DNA of 64,000 nt from the NCBI GenBank assembly GCA_032173965.1, contig JAVUNC010000004.1, positions 24,219,001 through 24,283,000 of the forward strand. The letters are read 5' to 3'. The notes under the pieces were generated by a model. The model was not told the origin of the DNA. It was given only the letters and a program-made list of their open reading frames with translations, and did no database searches. Both the position numbers and the translations under genes were made by a program. Shown here piece by piece: positions 50,450-63,837 of this stretch (the first letter of the stretch is position 1; every line of letters starts with the position of its first letter). Origin of the DNA: Sitta carolinensis. Its lineage: Eukaryota > Chordata > Aves > Passeriformes > Sittidae.

Positions 50450-51060
50450 ATGGCAAGTTGTGTGGCACATACCTGGGAAAGCAGTGAGGCATGGAGGAGC
50501 TGCAGGAATAGTCCACAGGTGGAAAATGACACTGACTGCCCAGATTCCCTGAGGGTGGAGCAAGCTGGGCTAGATGCTTGGCTAGGTTCCAGGAAGGTCT
50601 GTCAGTGTCTGCTTCAGTTCTCGAGTCACCTGCTACCACAGAGAAAATGTGGAATGCACAGTAGCCCATGCGATAGGGTCAGGGGACTTGGCCTCCAGAT
50701 GAGAGCCCAACTTGAATTGTTCACAGCAAATAAAGCAGATGGAAAAATGAATGTGCAAATTTTCCATGATTTAAGTGCCTGGAAACAACCTTCACGACCG
50801 TGGGGTGAAGAAAACATCTTCATGCTTGCTTTTTCCACGTGGTGTAATTCAGAATTTGCCAATGGTGGGTTTCTACAGCAGGCTGAGCCAGATGGTTCTG
50901 CCCGCCCTTTGCTCCCACCCTTTCTGCTACACTCACCTGAGCATTTGGCTGGGGTTGCGTTGATCCTGGTCAGCACGCTGAGGGAAAAACCACCATTTTT
51001 CACAGCCAACATTTTCTGTTGGATTTGCATGCTGAAATGATCCAGCACAGAGAAAGCCAA
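50450..51060. other. Longest open frame in the window, both strands open, not recognised
   Basis: The plus strand is open for 196 codons (50450-51040) and the minus strand for 144 codons (51060-50626). Neither protein shows a known domain, signal peptide or repeat. The plus product is rich in Cys, Trp, Ser and Leu without a pattern. The local GC content is higher than in the flanks, which lowers stop frequency. In 64 kb and six frames one ORF of this size is expected about once by chance, so this is recorded as an open region and not called a gene. Confidence 0.3.
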
Positions 51061-54000
51061 ACAAACTCGAAAAGGGAGAGGTCAGGACCCTGGCAAAGGG
51101 TGGGATCTTAGAAAAGCTAAGGCAGGTTATGATTGCACACCAGCCCATTGAGCCAGCAAGGAAGCAGGTAGGGGATGCCTTCTGTGAACATTAAGGCATC
51201 AGGCTACTAAGCAAGTGTAGCCAGTACTAAAGTACCTCTCAAGGGGAAGTATTTAAACATTTTATGGAACTTCACCAGACTTCAGGCAACCTAAGGATTC
51301 AGTGACACCTATATTAATCTGAATTTATGTTTGGATGCTAGTTTTTGCAGCATTTAAATAACATTTTTTTCCTATATCAATCTGAGGTTTCTAACTCATT
51401 ATATCAAAGGTACTTTTGAAAATGTTTTGGAAATCCTTAATTACCCTGGGTATCTTTGAGAATTTTAGCCATTCTACTTCCAAACTACTCAAGGCTAATT
51501 GTAAAGGCTGTAATAATTTCTATGTTGTACAAGAGACTCCTGATTCCAAGTGCTATATATTACTAAGCACCATGTTATTTAGTTCTCAGCTAGAGCCTTT
51601 TTGAAAGACATATTGTAACTAAGTGTCATAAATTCTTTTTTCTGACAACTATTATTACTATAGTGCTAACATAAGTGTCTGAAAAACATATGTCTATGAA
51701 TAGTTTTTAATTATATAACTTACAATGCTTGTTAACTTAGCCTCAGACAATCTTGTTTCCCACTTCTTAAGAAAGACATAAAAGACCCATCCATAATGTC
51801 TTATTCTCCATAAGGCACTTATATCCAAACCTTTATTACATTTCTCTCACTTTCCGAGTGAGGCCCTAAGGAGCATGCAGCAAAGACAACAGTCTGCCAT
51901 TCTTGTACTTTTACTTATTCTTCAGACCTACGTGAAGAAGTATAAAATGCAATTTTAGCAGTTGTAGGAAAAAATCCGTTAGCCAAAAGGACAATAGAAG
52001 ATCACATCTTTGTGCATTTTCATGCACCGTATTTTATTATTAATGATATCTTCTTGTGAATGTCTGATCTCTGAGAAATGAGAAAAACAATCTAAATCTC
52101 AGGTACAAAAAATAAAACATTAGAGGAAGGCTAAATTCTCAAAATCTATTCCAACAGAATTAAACCAGAAAATTTCATGGGAACCAAGAGGAAAAAGAGT
52201 TTATGCTGGCATTCTAATCAGATTTCCTATTACTTATATTATATTTATAAAACCCATGTTAATAATCACCTATTAAAATTGTTAACTTACAACACATGTA
52301 GCTTTTCATAAAAGAACAAGAGTAAGATTAGAAATAATCAAATTTTAGGACTATTCCATTGCCAGAACAACCCATGGGATTAAAATCTGGACTTTTCACA
52401 TCTTTCTGTTATTTATCATTGAGATAAATGCTTGCTGTTGGATAAATTCTGAATCCAGGTTTATTTCTGTGCAGACAGCACTATATGGTGTGGGAAAGCT
52501 TCATTGTTCTCTGCTGTAATGAGATGACAGCGTCAAAACTCTAGGTGATACCAGCCAAACATAATAGCACTGCTCCCAAATGCACCAATTGCAGATCAAG
52601 CTCAAGGACCGAAGCTTCTAGTCTTGTTCATGGCATCTCAAAAATTAATAACCAAAGCAATATACGGTAGTGCCAAAATAGAAGGCCAAGCAATTCTGTT
52701 GCCATGCAAAAGCATCAATGCCTTTTGACAATGTCAATTTGAGCTGATACAGGTGGACAAACACTGGTGCTCAACAATCCCAAAATAACAGCAACACTTG
52801 AACAAAGGAGGACAGGGGAGCCCTAAAGCCTGTGTTACATGTTCAGTCCTTCAGGGAGGAGTCTGCTTCTACTCTTGAACACTGTGCTGCATACACTGTC
52901 TGGGAAAGCCACAAATCAGCCAAGCACAGATCCATCGCCCAGAAAAACATGGCTTTTTCTACATGATTTTTATCCGTCTTCCAGGGAATTCAATAAAATG
53001 AATGCAAAATGTAGAGCTTGGTACCATCACATTGAGTTCTGATCTTTCCAGCAGTATAGTGAGCCCATAAACCAATTTGTTTTGCTCAGCGACTCTTTCC
53101 TTTTTTAAACAGATGAAGTGAAAAAGGCTAACACCCTTTCCAAAGACCAATCTGTATCCCAACAACAGACATTTTCTTTATTTATACATACAAATAAAGC
53201 ACAGGTAAAACAAGTATCACATGGAAAGACACACAGATATACAAATGCTGAGAGCATATGTTAACAAATAGGCATTTAAAACCATTTTTCAATTTTAGTG
53301 TTTGAAGAGGAAAAGTACTTAGATATCAAAGGGATGTGCATGGTAGAGTCACTGATGTACTGAATGAAAATTCAATACATATTACAGTTCACCAGTGTAA
53401 ACAGAGTTAGAGCTGGGAAGGTTAAGAAGAAAATTAAGAGAATTATGATTTTTGGGGCATCTATATTCTTGACTAAGGGCTTTTATTCCCTTGGGGTACT
53501 CCAATCCTATTTTTTGTGCACAAAATGAAACAAATATGTATAGCTAGAAACCAATGTAAGAACTAAATCCATCTGGGGGTATCATCTCACTAATATTTTA
53601 ATTGAATGCAGAGTCTGTAGTCTTGCTTCAAGCTATTTTAATATAATTCTTTTTTTCTTGACTTTTTAGATGAGGTCTACAGTTACAGCTACCTTTCTTT
53701 TTGTTCTGAAAATAAGTGGAGAAATGGTAGCAGTGAGCATTCTGATCCAGCGAGTTCACCATGATTTTGGAGAAAGGCTTCTGAAGTGACCAATTGTAGA
53801 TGGCCCTGAGTGTGCATAAGCTCCAGACTACACCATTTTTAGGGGCACTCAATATCCCAATGGAGCTATACAGTAAAGACTATTACTATAACCAACAACA
53901 TATATTTCTGTTTGGTTTATTCACTTTTATGTCATGAGGGGAAGAAAGATCAACAAAACTACAGTGTCTATTTAGGCATTTTTTTCAGTTCTCTCTGCCC

Positions 54001-54595
54001 TGCACCTTGCATTAACATGTAAAATTCTGCAAAGACTGTACAGTACAATGAATCATCCCACTAAATCACTAATTAGAGAAAATTCCTCTCAGATTCAGTG
54101 GATCATCAGCTCGGCACATTATGTTTTTCAGATTTTTTCACAGTATCTAAAAAATTCTGAGAATATGAACAGTAACATTTCATAGTCTGGAGAATGTCAC
54201 CTGAAGGGAATAAAAAAAAATAGCTTGAGCAAATAAATTTTTTTGTTTATGACTGAAGGAGTTCTTTAGTATTAAGAAAACCCCAGTTAGTACCTTGAAT
54301 TGAAGTGAGCAAATTAGAAAAAAAGATGCAATTTTCTAATGAAGGAATATTATTTTAATTAAGAAATATATCATGTGGCATGTGTTTACACACTTGCATT
54401 TGTATATGCAAATAACAAATATGCACAAACAGGACTACCTGTTATCTGACCCCCTCATTAATATTAAGGTATTTATCCTCTTAATTCTCCTTTGATACTG
54501 GTAAATGTTGTTATTATTGTATTTCAAATGAGAACTGATAGAAGCAAACATATCTGTGAAAATTTTGGTTTATCATAAAAAGAAGTGTATGGCAG
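51061..54595. other. Intergenic, no recognised gene
   Basis: AT-rich sequence with no recognised transposable element. A 13-bp palindrome, TTGACAATGTCAA, lies at 52725-52737 in a locally complex stretch (52440-52800). Confidence 0.5.
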
Positions 54596-54790
54596 ATAAG
54601 AATTCAGAAACAAACCAGCAGCAGCATCTAATGCCACAAATAGCACTATTTTTGCTCTGCTTAATGGATCTGAATGTCAAAAGGTCTCACAAAGCCTAAT
54701 TATTTTCACTTGTCCTTTATTAATGCATGACAAATTCATGCAGATATGGAATACTTGTTTTCCAAAGTTTCATTGTGAATCAATGATAGC
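54596..54790. promoter_or_regulatory. Candidate regulatory segment with palindromic homeodomain/POU-like motifs
   Basis: TGCATGA at 54724-54730 and TCATGCA at 54736-54742 form a perfect 7-bp inverted repeat around CAAAT. CTAATTATT near 54697, TTAATG near 54660 and 54719, and CATTGTGAATCAATG near 54771-54785 add homeodomain and SOX-like cores. Function is inferred from motif density only. Confidence 0.2.
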
Positions 54791-57700
54791 AGCAGGGAAG
54801 CAACACAGAATTTTTAAGCCCATCTTATTTTCTTGCACGAAGGAAACTTCTGACTCTGGTTTTATGCCCTTTGAACTGTACCTGAAGTTTTAATACTTTA
54901 TATGAAATCAACTGGATAAGTGACTTCAAATATTAGTCTCTAGCCTTTCCAAAATTAATTGACTAAATTTCTTTTATAGTCAGCTGACAGTCACTCCTGT
55001 GTTTTTTTTTACTGTCCAGGTACAAATGGGAAGAAAAGCCCTGCACATATTAGAATGTAGCCAAGAGTTAGTGTGTCTGATATGAAAATGATACAATTTC
55101 CTTTGCAAATCCTATCCAACAGTTTCTAGTAATCTGAAGGTCTACATCTTTGTGCATAAGCAAAGGTTAAATAAAGTTAAAACTTTACTAGCTCACTGTA
55201 TTTATACTGTGGTAGACTCTTCAAAATATCTAGCACGCAGTCTTGACCTTGGAAGAGACTGTGAACACAAGTGCTGTCAGTGGTTCTTATACAAAACTGA
55301 GTCAGCACCAAAAATGTCAGCAGAACACTTTCTGTTTTAATTTAATTCTCTCAACATTTTCATTGGAAATGTGTGTACATTTCAACGTTGGGCTGCCAAA
55401 GTTAAGGAATTCTCAGCTCTGCACAGATGATTGCTCTGTATGGTTAACCACTTCACTGCATCTCTGGAACACTGCATAAAACAGGGGAACAGCCACCTTT
55501 TCACAGAAGTAGGACCCTCAGAGTTGCAACGAACCAAGGATAAAAATACTCAGAAGTACTCCTGACAGGGCATTAGTCAGAAGATGGTGCTATTATAACA
55601 GAGCTTTTAAGGCAGATGAGTCTCTTTGGGAAAACGCAAGAGAAAGCAAACCCTAAGCATTAATTAAAAGCTGATTTCAATCTGAGCTGATGCTCTGCAT
55701 CTCACTGACTACACCTCACAGACATGTACTCACTAGGACACCCTTTAATTCTACACCTTGGTTTGCTTGCATCAAGGTGGGAAAGCACAGGAAAACACGC
55801 TTTAAAGTGCCATTCACAAACTTTTGCATACTCATTTGGATCTTAGCTCATTTCAATGACCCTCAAATAACCAACAACATTTTTATGCCTTCCTACCCCA
55901 CACAGTGTGTCTCCATGTCAATATATGGGTTCTGGATGAGTTGCTGCTGGTATTGCAAAAAGCCTGGAAATAGGCAGTAATACAATTTCATGGCCTCTGG
56001 AGCATTATTAGCTCCAATATCTACATAGAATCACTGTTTTGTGTCATATAGAAATATCTTTGAAAGCGTTTCCTTTTGTCATTGTAAGGATAGAAAATGG
56101 AGGTTGCGCAACTCTTCTTAAACAGAATACTGAATTTTCTGCAATGTGAAAAGATTGCATTGTGACTGTGAAGGAGAAAAAGCTGATGTTGGTGGGAAAA
56201 TGAGGAAACAAACATATAATTACTGAAACATCTGGTTGCAAGTAAATAAACACAGTAATTACTAAAACAACAAATGGGTGATTAGAAATGCATGAAATTA
56301 GAGCAGCCCACAGGAAAGCTAATTGTTATAATTGTTATGATGAGTGATGTAGATTCTGTAGTCTTTGGGCAATCATGAAAACTAGGTTATAAAGGCAGAA
56401 TGACTAAGTAGAAAAGACCACAGATGCATTTTACAGTCTGACAGAGATCTCTTCCTTGATAGAAAACCCATAGGGCTGTTCTTAATATGTAGAATATAAT
56501 GAATGTACTTGTATGTGATGAAAACCAAACTGGGGACAGGTGTTCTCATCATGATCCAAATGCATTAATGGAAGAGGTTTCCATTCCTGGCTGCTCTTCT
56601 GAAGAATGTTACTGTATTGAGTAAACTTCTGGTGGAACAATCTGTTTAAAAAAATTGCAAAAATCACACCTGTGAGATGAAAAATCTTGATAGCCTGGCA
56701 TTGCTTGAAAATTCAAGCAGAGTGCTCTCCTGGAAGGCTGATAGGTCTTAGTGCTCAGGGTCAGGGCAGTGCCATGTAACTAATGACTACAAAGAGAATG
56801 ATATAACAGCTTTATATCATGTTTAGTTACCTAATTAAACCAATTTAAATATGTACATTTCACATGATTTCTGCCTTAACAAGTATTATTTGGCTGATTT
56901 CTTACAGCTTTTTTCAACAGCAAAGGTCAGCTAAGGGAAAAGATTCAGAGGAATGAGAGTAAAACATTGTAGGAAATATTTTGCAATTAGCTATTCTTGG
57001 CTATTAGTTACTTTGCTGTTCTAGAGTAAATCCAGAGGAACACTGGTGCTTCTACTGCACTGTGTATTTACATCATGGGAAAAACCAAGAGAATGGGAAA
57101 AGAGACAGTCAGTGGAAATGGGGTGTAACATGATTGAAGAGGGGTCAAATTCTTTCCTGCCAAAAATGAGCAAACCTCTGTGAAAATGTCAGTGAAGCTT
57201 CACTCAGAAATGTCAGGAGAATTTTTAGCCAGAGTGGGAATTTCACAATGAATATATTTCTGTTTCTGAAATGGAGCCATATCTTTAAGCACTTTTAAGA
57301 TTAAATGCAAGCATTTTCAGAGGGCTCTACTGTGCACCATTCTATGAAAAACTTCTCCTGTTCCCTTGCTGGACAGCCCCTGTGTCTGCATTGTGTTAGA
57401 GAAGGGAGTCCTGCAGCTTCCAGGCTCCTTTCCACAAATGTGGGCTGCTGGCTCCTCACTGAGTACATCAGTGCCCTGCAGCCACAGCCCCTCCAGGCTG
57501 ATGGGGCTTCTGCCAGGTGCCAACACAGTCCTGGCTTCTCTGCCCCAATGCCACTTCTACAGTCTGAGCTCTGCAGATCTGCAGGTCTTTAAAGGATCTT
57601 TAAAAACACTTTTTAAAAACTGCTTTCATGATTGTTTTTAAAACTTCTAATTAAAGTTTGGAAACTTCCACATTCAGTTCTATTCTGAAGCATGCAATTA

Positions 57701-60700
57701 ATTTCCCATAATTTTAAGCTATCTTCACCCATATTTTGTTGTAGATAAGTGAGAGGAAAGAGTAAAATCATCAGGCCTAATTTACAGGGAGAAGAAATCT
57801 GAGAATTAAGGAGTTAATTGTATTTTGGCATGAATGCCATTCTCATTATCTCATTGTTCAATATGGGTAAACAGAAAGAATCAAAAATATGTTTACAATT
57901 ATTTAAAGGGCACTATTAATTTTGATGGATTCTGTATGTACACCAATCCATCTGAGAATATTGATCTGGTCCCTGGATACATGTTCTGAGGTACACAGTG
58001 TAGATCCTGCTAGTTATAAACTCCTAAATTTTCCCTAAATTAGTAGATTTCAAAATATCAAATGTTTTCAGGCTCGGTAGTTTGCTAAAAGTTGTTTCCT
58101 TTATGGGGAATAGAATTAGCTACATTAATTCAATTTTCAAATATGAAACCAATTAGAGAGTTTTGTTTCTTGCTAAATGCACAAATCCTTTTCACATATA
58201 GTTTTCATGGAACCCTATGCACTTACCTATGTATTTTTATCCACAAGAATTCATACCAAAGTAGCAAACTAAGAAAAAATCAAATGCATGCAAAAATGAA
58301 AGAAAAAATAAGCAAAAAGATTTCTCAAAGTTTCACATCCCAGTCAAACAAGTAACTGACTTGGCAGGTCTTGTCTTTGTTCTGTCCCAGCAGCACAGTC
58401 TAGGAAAGAGCACTCCCAGTGGGAGCTGTTAGTCTTGAATAATAAAACAGATAATATGCAGAGAAGGCTGAAAAGAGCCATTGCAGAGGTTAAGGGGAGA
58501 AACACTAATTTTGGAAAAGAATCCCTTTCCATCCAGTGTTGGATGCAAAATTTGCCTGAATAAAAGGGAACACATGTTCTTGTGGCAGAACAGCTCAGCA
58601 ACCAAGAAAATAACCAGGCATGAAAAGCTTTATTTTCCAATTAGATCAGTTTAGGGAGTTTGATATACGCCCTGTGTTTCTCCACCATGTCTTCTCCAAC
58701 TTTTGGTCTCTCAGCAGTCGAGTAGCTCTGGGTTCAAGTCTGGACTTCTCTGTTAAAGAATATATGGGGGCAGAGGTCCCAGAAAGATCCCCCACGAAGT
58801 TTTCTCCCTACAATTTAGTCAAAGACCTTTCTCATTTTCACAAGTGTTTCTGCTCATAAGTCAGCTGGAAACCCAGAAGAGACCAGGACAAGTATTGCAG
58901 AGAAGATCTGCTCCCATATCTCTGCTTCGATATTATTCTCTGAGAGCTGTTCCCTAGAAAATATGCTGTTCTCACATCTCCAGCCAACATCTGGCCTGAG
59001 AACCCCTGCTATACAGATATGAACACAGTCCCAATCTTAGCGCATTGCTGAACTTCCCACTGAGGAGGAGGAAAATGCAAGAAAAGGGAGGGACGTAACA
59101 CTGCCTTCAACTCTACTAGCAGAGATTTATGACCCTGCTGAAAAGGTACTCCAAGACCTGCTACAAGATAATCTTTGTTGGTTCTCTAAAAGTAGCTTTT
59201 ATATACAACCACTCCCACATTGGAAAGGTGTGGTCAACGTTCTGCACACAAACCATGAAAATAGAAAGATACTTTGTAAATGCTAAGTACAGGTCCCGGT
59301 AACCCCTAAGACTGCCTGTCTTTCCTTAAAGTTATGAGCTGCATGGACAGAAATGCCAAGTGTACTCATCACTCACCAAGTGTGCAACAGGGTTTAGAGC
59401 ACTGGGACACTGGAGGCCTAATTGTTTTGCCTATACTGCCTCTCATCTGCCCTTCTCTTTGTCAAGCCTCTACACTTTCCCATACATGTAAAGTTTAGCA
59501 ATACTAATAACACACACTTCTATTGTAAAACATTAACGTCTGCTAAAGCAATGAAAATATTCATTCATATTAATAAGAATCATTGGTGGTGCCTGCTGGA
59601 AGCAAAAACATACAGGAAGAGAACAGAAAGCATTTAGCTGGAAGTATAGCAGTTGGGAGAAGTGCCTGTGTCATTTGTTGTAAATGTGGAAAACAGAATA
59701 CAAAAGGCCCATTTAATTCACATGAGATTCATGACCCCTCGTATACCACGTTTGGTGCTGATTTATTTGAATTAAGATGGCAAGAAAACCTCCTCTCACT
59801 GTTTTTTGTTGCATTTCTTAGTTTAGTTTTCTTTTGTTTTTAATCAAGCTCTTGCTCAACCCTGTGAGTAAGAATTCAGTAACACATTGTAAATCACATT
59901 TTGCAAGTTCTGTGACTTCAGATGAATAGTAAAAGATAATGCTGTATAATTCACATGTGTCTGGTTTGTCATTCAGGCACCACATGCCAGATTCTCCCTC
60001 TACACAGCTGAGTGTGTAAGTAAAAAAGCTGTAGAGATTGCAAATAACATAATTTTAAGGTCCTGGTAATTATAATGCTTTGGTTATTGCTGAAACAATT
60101 CAGAGTTGTATGAGTACAAGCCTAAGCCATTTTTTTAACAATCTTTGAGTCAAATTAAATTTATCACGAAACTTTTCCAAAAGAGGAATTGACAAAAAAG
60201 CCCAAAAAACAACAACCAACCAAACCAAAACTGAAGAAGTACTCAGTCAGCAATCAAATATTTCCCCAGTAAATGGTTAGAGAAAATTATATTCCAAAGC
60301 AAAAGTGCGACATCCCATCATGATAACAGAAGGTTTCTCAAAGCTTCACATACGAAATAAACACTTGAATAAAACTTTTTCAACAATATACTGTTATTTT
60401 TAAGGTGTCAGGGATTGTCACTGGCTACAGTTGCTCACACAAGATCTAAGCAGAGTCACTGCCCTAAACCTATAGTCTTTGGAGAGAAATAGGTGAATTG
60501 CAATCCCAAAAAAACAACTTTTCTATGTTGACCCTAAGAGAGGCTCTGTTTAAGTGTCTACAGCATAGGTGTAACTCACACCTATCCACACTCATGGATC
60601 TACCATTTACTAAAACAAGGCCCCTAATGGTCTGACAATTGAATCACATCATAATGTAAAGATTAAGTACTGTTTTATAGTTTTATACATCCCAGTATCC

Positions 60701-62499
60701 AAAAAACCCATCTGTGCTCTCGTGTGCAGCAAGAAAGGCCTAGTTTCTTATTCCTAAAGATACCCAAGCTCCTCATGTGACTTCATTTTCACTACCTCCC
60801 CAGTCACTCACACAAATACATGTTTACCTAAACAGCCTGCTGCAGAAGGAAGTGGCATGGCGTGGTTAAGGACACATCAGTCCAAACAGCCTTTCAGAGA
60901 GATGCACAGGGGAACAAAGCACAATCATCGTTCTGTTTGAAGACATCCCGCACCAACCATGCTCTGAGACCTCTCAGGCTGGGTTTTGCCCTGATCTGAT
61001 GTATTGCTATGTTGGCACTTACCAGACAGCTTTGTAGCATTAATTCTGGGTTTTTTTGGTTTTCATCCAGTTGTTAAGGATGTCGAAATCTGAAACAACT
61101 TGAAAAAGAGCAAAGCTCTTACGTCCTAAATGGACATAACTAGAGAAATGGATATAGCTACAGGTAAGGGTAAACTTTCACATAATTATGTACACGTTGC
61201 ATTAAACATATGTATATATTATGCATAAATATATATAAAAAGCCAGGTATTTGATAGGATGAAGGAAAAGAACAAAAAGTCTTGCATTAGTTGGTACTAC
61301 TGAAGAAGAGCTTATCTGAACAGGTTTACATGAAAACATGCCTACATTTTCTTCTCCAGAGCATGCAGAATGTTTGGTGCTACTAGCTTTTATTGCAAAC
61401 AGAGGATTGACCAGTTATGGATTTATTAGGAATTTTTAAAACTATTTCTCCTTTCTACTGTGTTTTGAGTAGAGTACAAGCACTTGGAGGTATGATTTGA
61501 AGGTATGATTTTTATTAGTCTAGATCGTTCATCATCTGCTGTTTAAGAAGCAATAAAATAAAAGTAATTTTGCAAAATGTCTGTACTAAAAATGAACTAT
61601 AAAAAAATCTGTCTGTAACCACTGATCTCCTGCTTTTCCTTTTAAGAGAATACATCAAGTCAGTGTCATTTTGTCATGTGTCTAAGAAGCAAAGCCACAG
61701 CAGAGGAAAACATTATTGCAGGTTTATTATGTCTCAAAATATAGAAATATATTCCAACAGTATATTTTAAAGAATAATATAACAATAATCTTCAGCTTCT
61801 TAGTCTCAAAATGGTACACCATTATTTAAAAATATATTACTTAATGTACCCAAAATTTAGTTTCCATCAATTTCCATTTAGAATAAATTGAGTTTACAAA
61901 AGCATATCCACCTACCCAATTTATACAAAAAAGCAGTAATTTTTTGAAGACAACAGAGGAGTTCAACTTTTCTAAAATGGTTATTCATATGCAGACCTTT
62001 TTTTCCTATACATTCTTGTGCCTGAACTGCAATGAAATGCTGATATGTAGGTAATGTCAGTATTAAATACAGATGAGAGTGTATATTAAGGGGAAAGAGT
62101 TCCCAAGGCTGAAATCAGAACTGCTAATTTTTTTTTAATTGAGTATATGCATAGAAAGGATTTATGTATTACTCCAATAGCAAGCTAAAATAAATTAGTT
62201 TCTGCAAAAACAACAGCTGCCTATTCACATGCATACACACAGTCACACACATGCTGATTTTATTGGTCTATAATCATCTGAGTTTTCTGAGATATGTTTT
62301 AAATAACCAGAGAAGTCAGAGTTTACATGAATAGACTGTCTAAGAAGAAACTTATAAATCCTATCCATTTTTAGCAGCCCTTTGAGAATGGTTTAAAGGA
62401 AGCATTTTTAATGAAGGCAGTTCATGATAAAAGCATATGCTATAATTAACAATGTAATAGAGAGGAGAAAAAATTCTGTTTTCCCATTTTCATAACACT
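54791..62499. other. Intergenic sequence nearest to BMP5, no recognised gene
   Basis: About 7.7 kb of largely unique AT-rich sequence without a recognised LTR or CR1 copy. ORFs are at most 98 codons and unrecognised. A short direct duplication (GAGGTATGATTTGA / AAGGTATGATTTTT) lies near 61489-61513. Distal BMP5 poly(A) hexamers at 62258-62263 and 61723-61728 mean the right end may be transcribed as 3' UTR. Confidence 0.5.
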
Positions 62500-62700
62500 A
62501 AAATATAGGGGTGCCCAAAGACATTAAGTGCAATTAACTCAAAATAAACCTGTGTGTTGTGGTGATGGGAATGTAATTTGTAATTGGTTGTGTAATTCAC
62601 AGCCAAAGGATTTATCTTAAGGCCAAAATTTAGTGGGATTAAAAGTTATTTGTATGGGTTTAAGAACTATTAAAGTTACAATAGCTAATGCTGAATAAAA
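62500..62700. promoter_or_regulatory. Candidate BMP5-proximal regulatory segment
   Basis: This segment is dense in short motifs. TTAAGTG at 62524-62530 matches the NKX2/NKX3 core. TGTGGT at 62558-62563 matches the RUNX core. TAATTG and GTAATT homeodomain-type cores follow at 62573-62597. NKX3-2 and RUNX factors act in cartilage and bone, where BMP5 is used. It lies about 1.2-1.4 kb past the BMP5 stop, so it could also fall in a long 3' UTR. Conservation was not tested. Confidence 0.2.
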
Positions 62701-63327
62701 AGAAAAGTATCCCAGATTGAGTCTCATTATTTAAACCAATCCCCACCTGATAAAAAAGCAGATGGGACTGCAAATAGGCTGCAAGTTACCTAACATCTTC
62801 TTATGAAAGGTGTTTTTTATCTTTTTCTGAAAACAGCCACCACCAAGGATAAGATTTTTGATTAAACAAGTGACAGCTGCTGCACCCCCTGTGCCTTCCC
62901 TTGCACACTCACAAAACACATCCAGAAGTGGGAGCTAAATAAAGCAAAGCCCTTCCATACTCTGTATTCTGTATACTTCATGTATATAGTAACTTGTGTA
63001 TATAATAGGAAGGCTTGTGTAGTTTTTTTGTTTGATTTTGGCTTGGTTTACACTATTATAAAAATACCTGCCAGAGCAATTTCATAGATAATAGACTGAT
63101 ATGATTTGAGGTAAGAATGTTGTAGTTCAATTTTTAGTGTTAATTTATAAAGTCTTAGATAGCGGCTGGAGTCAGTCTACATGGAATTTCTGAAGCCTGG
63201 AGCCTTTTACAAACTCTGCAGCTCACAAGCCAAAAAGTAACGTACTCCTCCAGTTACACTCATCTTGTTAAAGAAAATAGTTATAACAATTATGTGCAAT
63301 TTTTTCACTTCTATTTTTTATCTGCTA

Positions 63328-63333
63328 TTTATT
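63328..63333 (-). promoter_or_regulatory. AATAAA poly(A) signal candidate, about 0.56 kb past the BMP5 stop
   Basis: A canonical minus-strand AATAAA sits within an ATTTATTT context. It would give a 3' UTR of about 570 nt. Competing hexamers lie at 62258-62263 and 61723-61728. Confidence 0.35.
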
Positions 63334-63721
63334 TACTTAAGCACTGTTTAACATTTCACTTTTTCTAATGGAGCAGAACTTCTAAAAGAAAAAAATATGT
63401 GTAGCTGAGCAGTTTTGTTAAGTTTTTTTTCCTCCTGTGCCTTTTTCTAAATAAATACCCACCACAGTTTTCATTGGCATAATGTTACCAAATGCATTTT
63501 AGTTCCTCTAACAATACAAAGGCAGTTACAGAAGTTCTGTAGTTTTTAGGTTAAAAAAATTCTATGCAAAAAGGGTTTACTTTACAATATTGGTATGGGA
63601 TCAAGCAGATTTCAGTATGGTCAATTGAAAAATTAATTTGTGAACTTCTACTGCACAGTGAGGTGACCCATCAAATAAATGGTTCTGAAATTTTGCCCTT
63701 ACAAAAGAAACTGTGTACTTT

Positions 63722-63730
63722 TAAATAAAT
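63722..63730 (-). promoter_or_regulatory. AU-rich element in the BMP5 3' UTR
   Basis: The minus strand reads ATTTATTTA, two overlapping AUUUA pentamers, the core of a destabilising AU-rich element. Further TATTTATTT-type motifs lie near 63330, 63455 and 63675. Such elements commonly shorten the half-life of growth-factor mRNAs; this role is not shown here. Confidence 0.4.
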
Positions 63731-63739
63731 AAAAGCTAC

Positions 63740-63747
63740 TATATACA
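63740..63747 (-). promoter_or_regulatory. Pumilio-type site in the BMP5 3' UTR
   Basis: The minus strand reads TGTATATA, an exact match to the Pumilio response element UGUANAUA. It lies about 140 nt past the stop. The match is seen in the sequence; function is inferred. Confidence 0.35.
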
Positions 63748-63831
63748 TTATACTGTACAATTAAATGAGAGACGACATGAAATGGAATAAATTTAGGCCT
63801 GCCTTTTCATCAGCAATGCTCATATCTTGAC

Positions 63832-63837
63832 TTTATT
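63832..63837 (-). promoter_or_regulatory. Proximal AATAAA poly(A) signal candidate
   Basis: A canonical minus-strand AATAAA lies about 55 nt past the BMP5 stop. Use of this site would leave an unusually short 3' UTR, so it may be weak or silent. Confidence 0.3.

Noticed and set aside
58725..58745. GGGTTCAAGTCTGG resembling a tRNA T-arm
   Set aside because: No matching D-arm or anticodon arm upstream.
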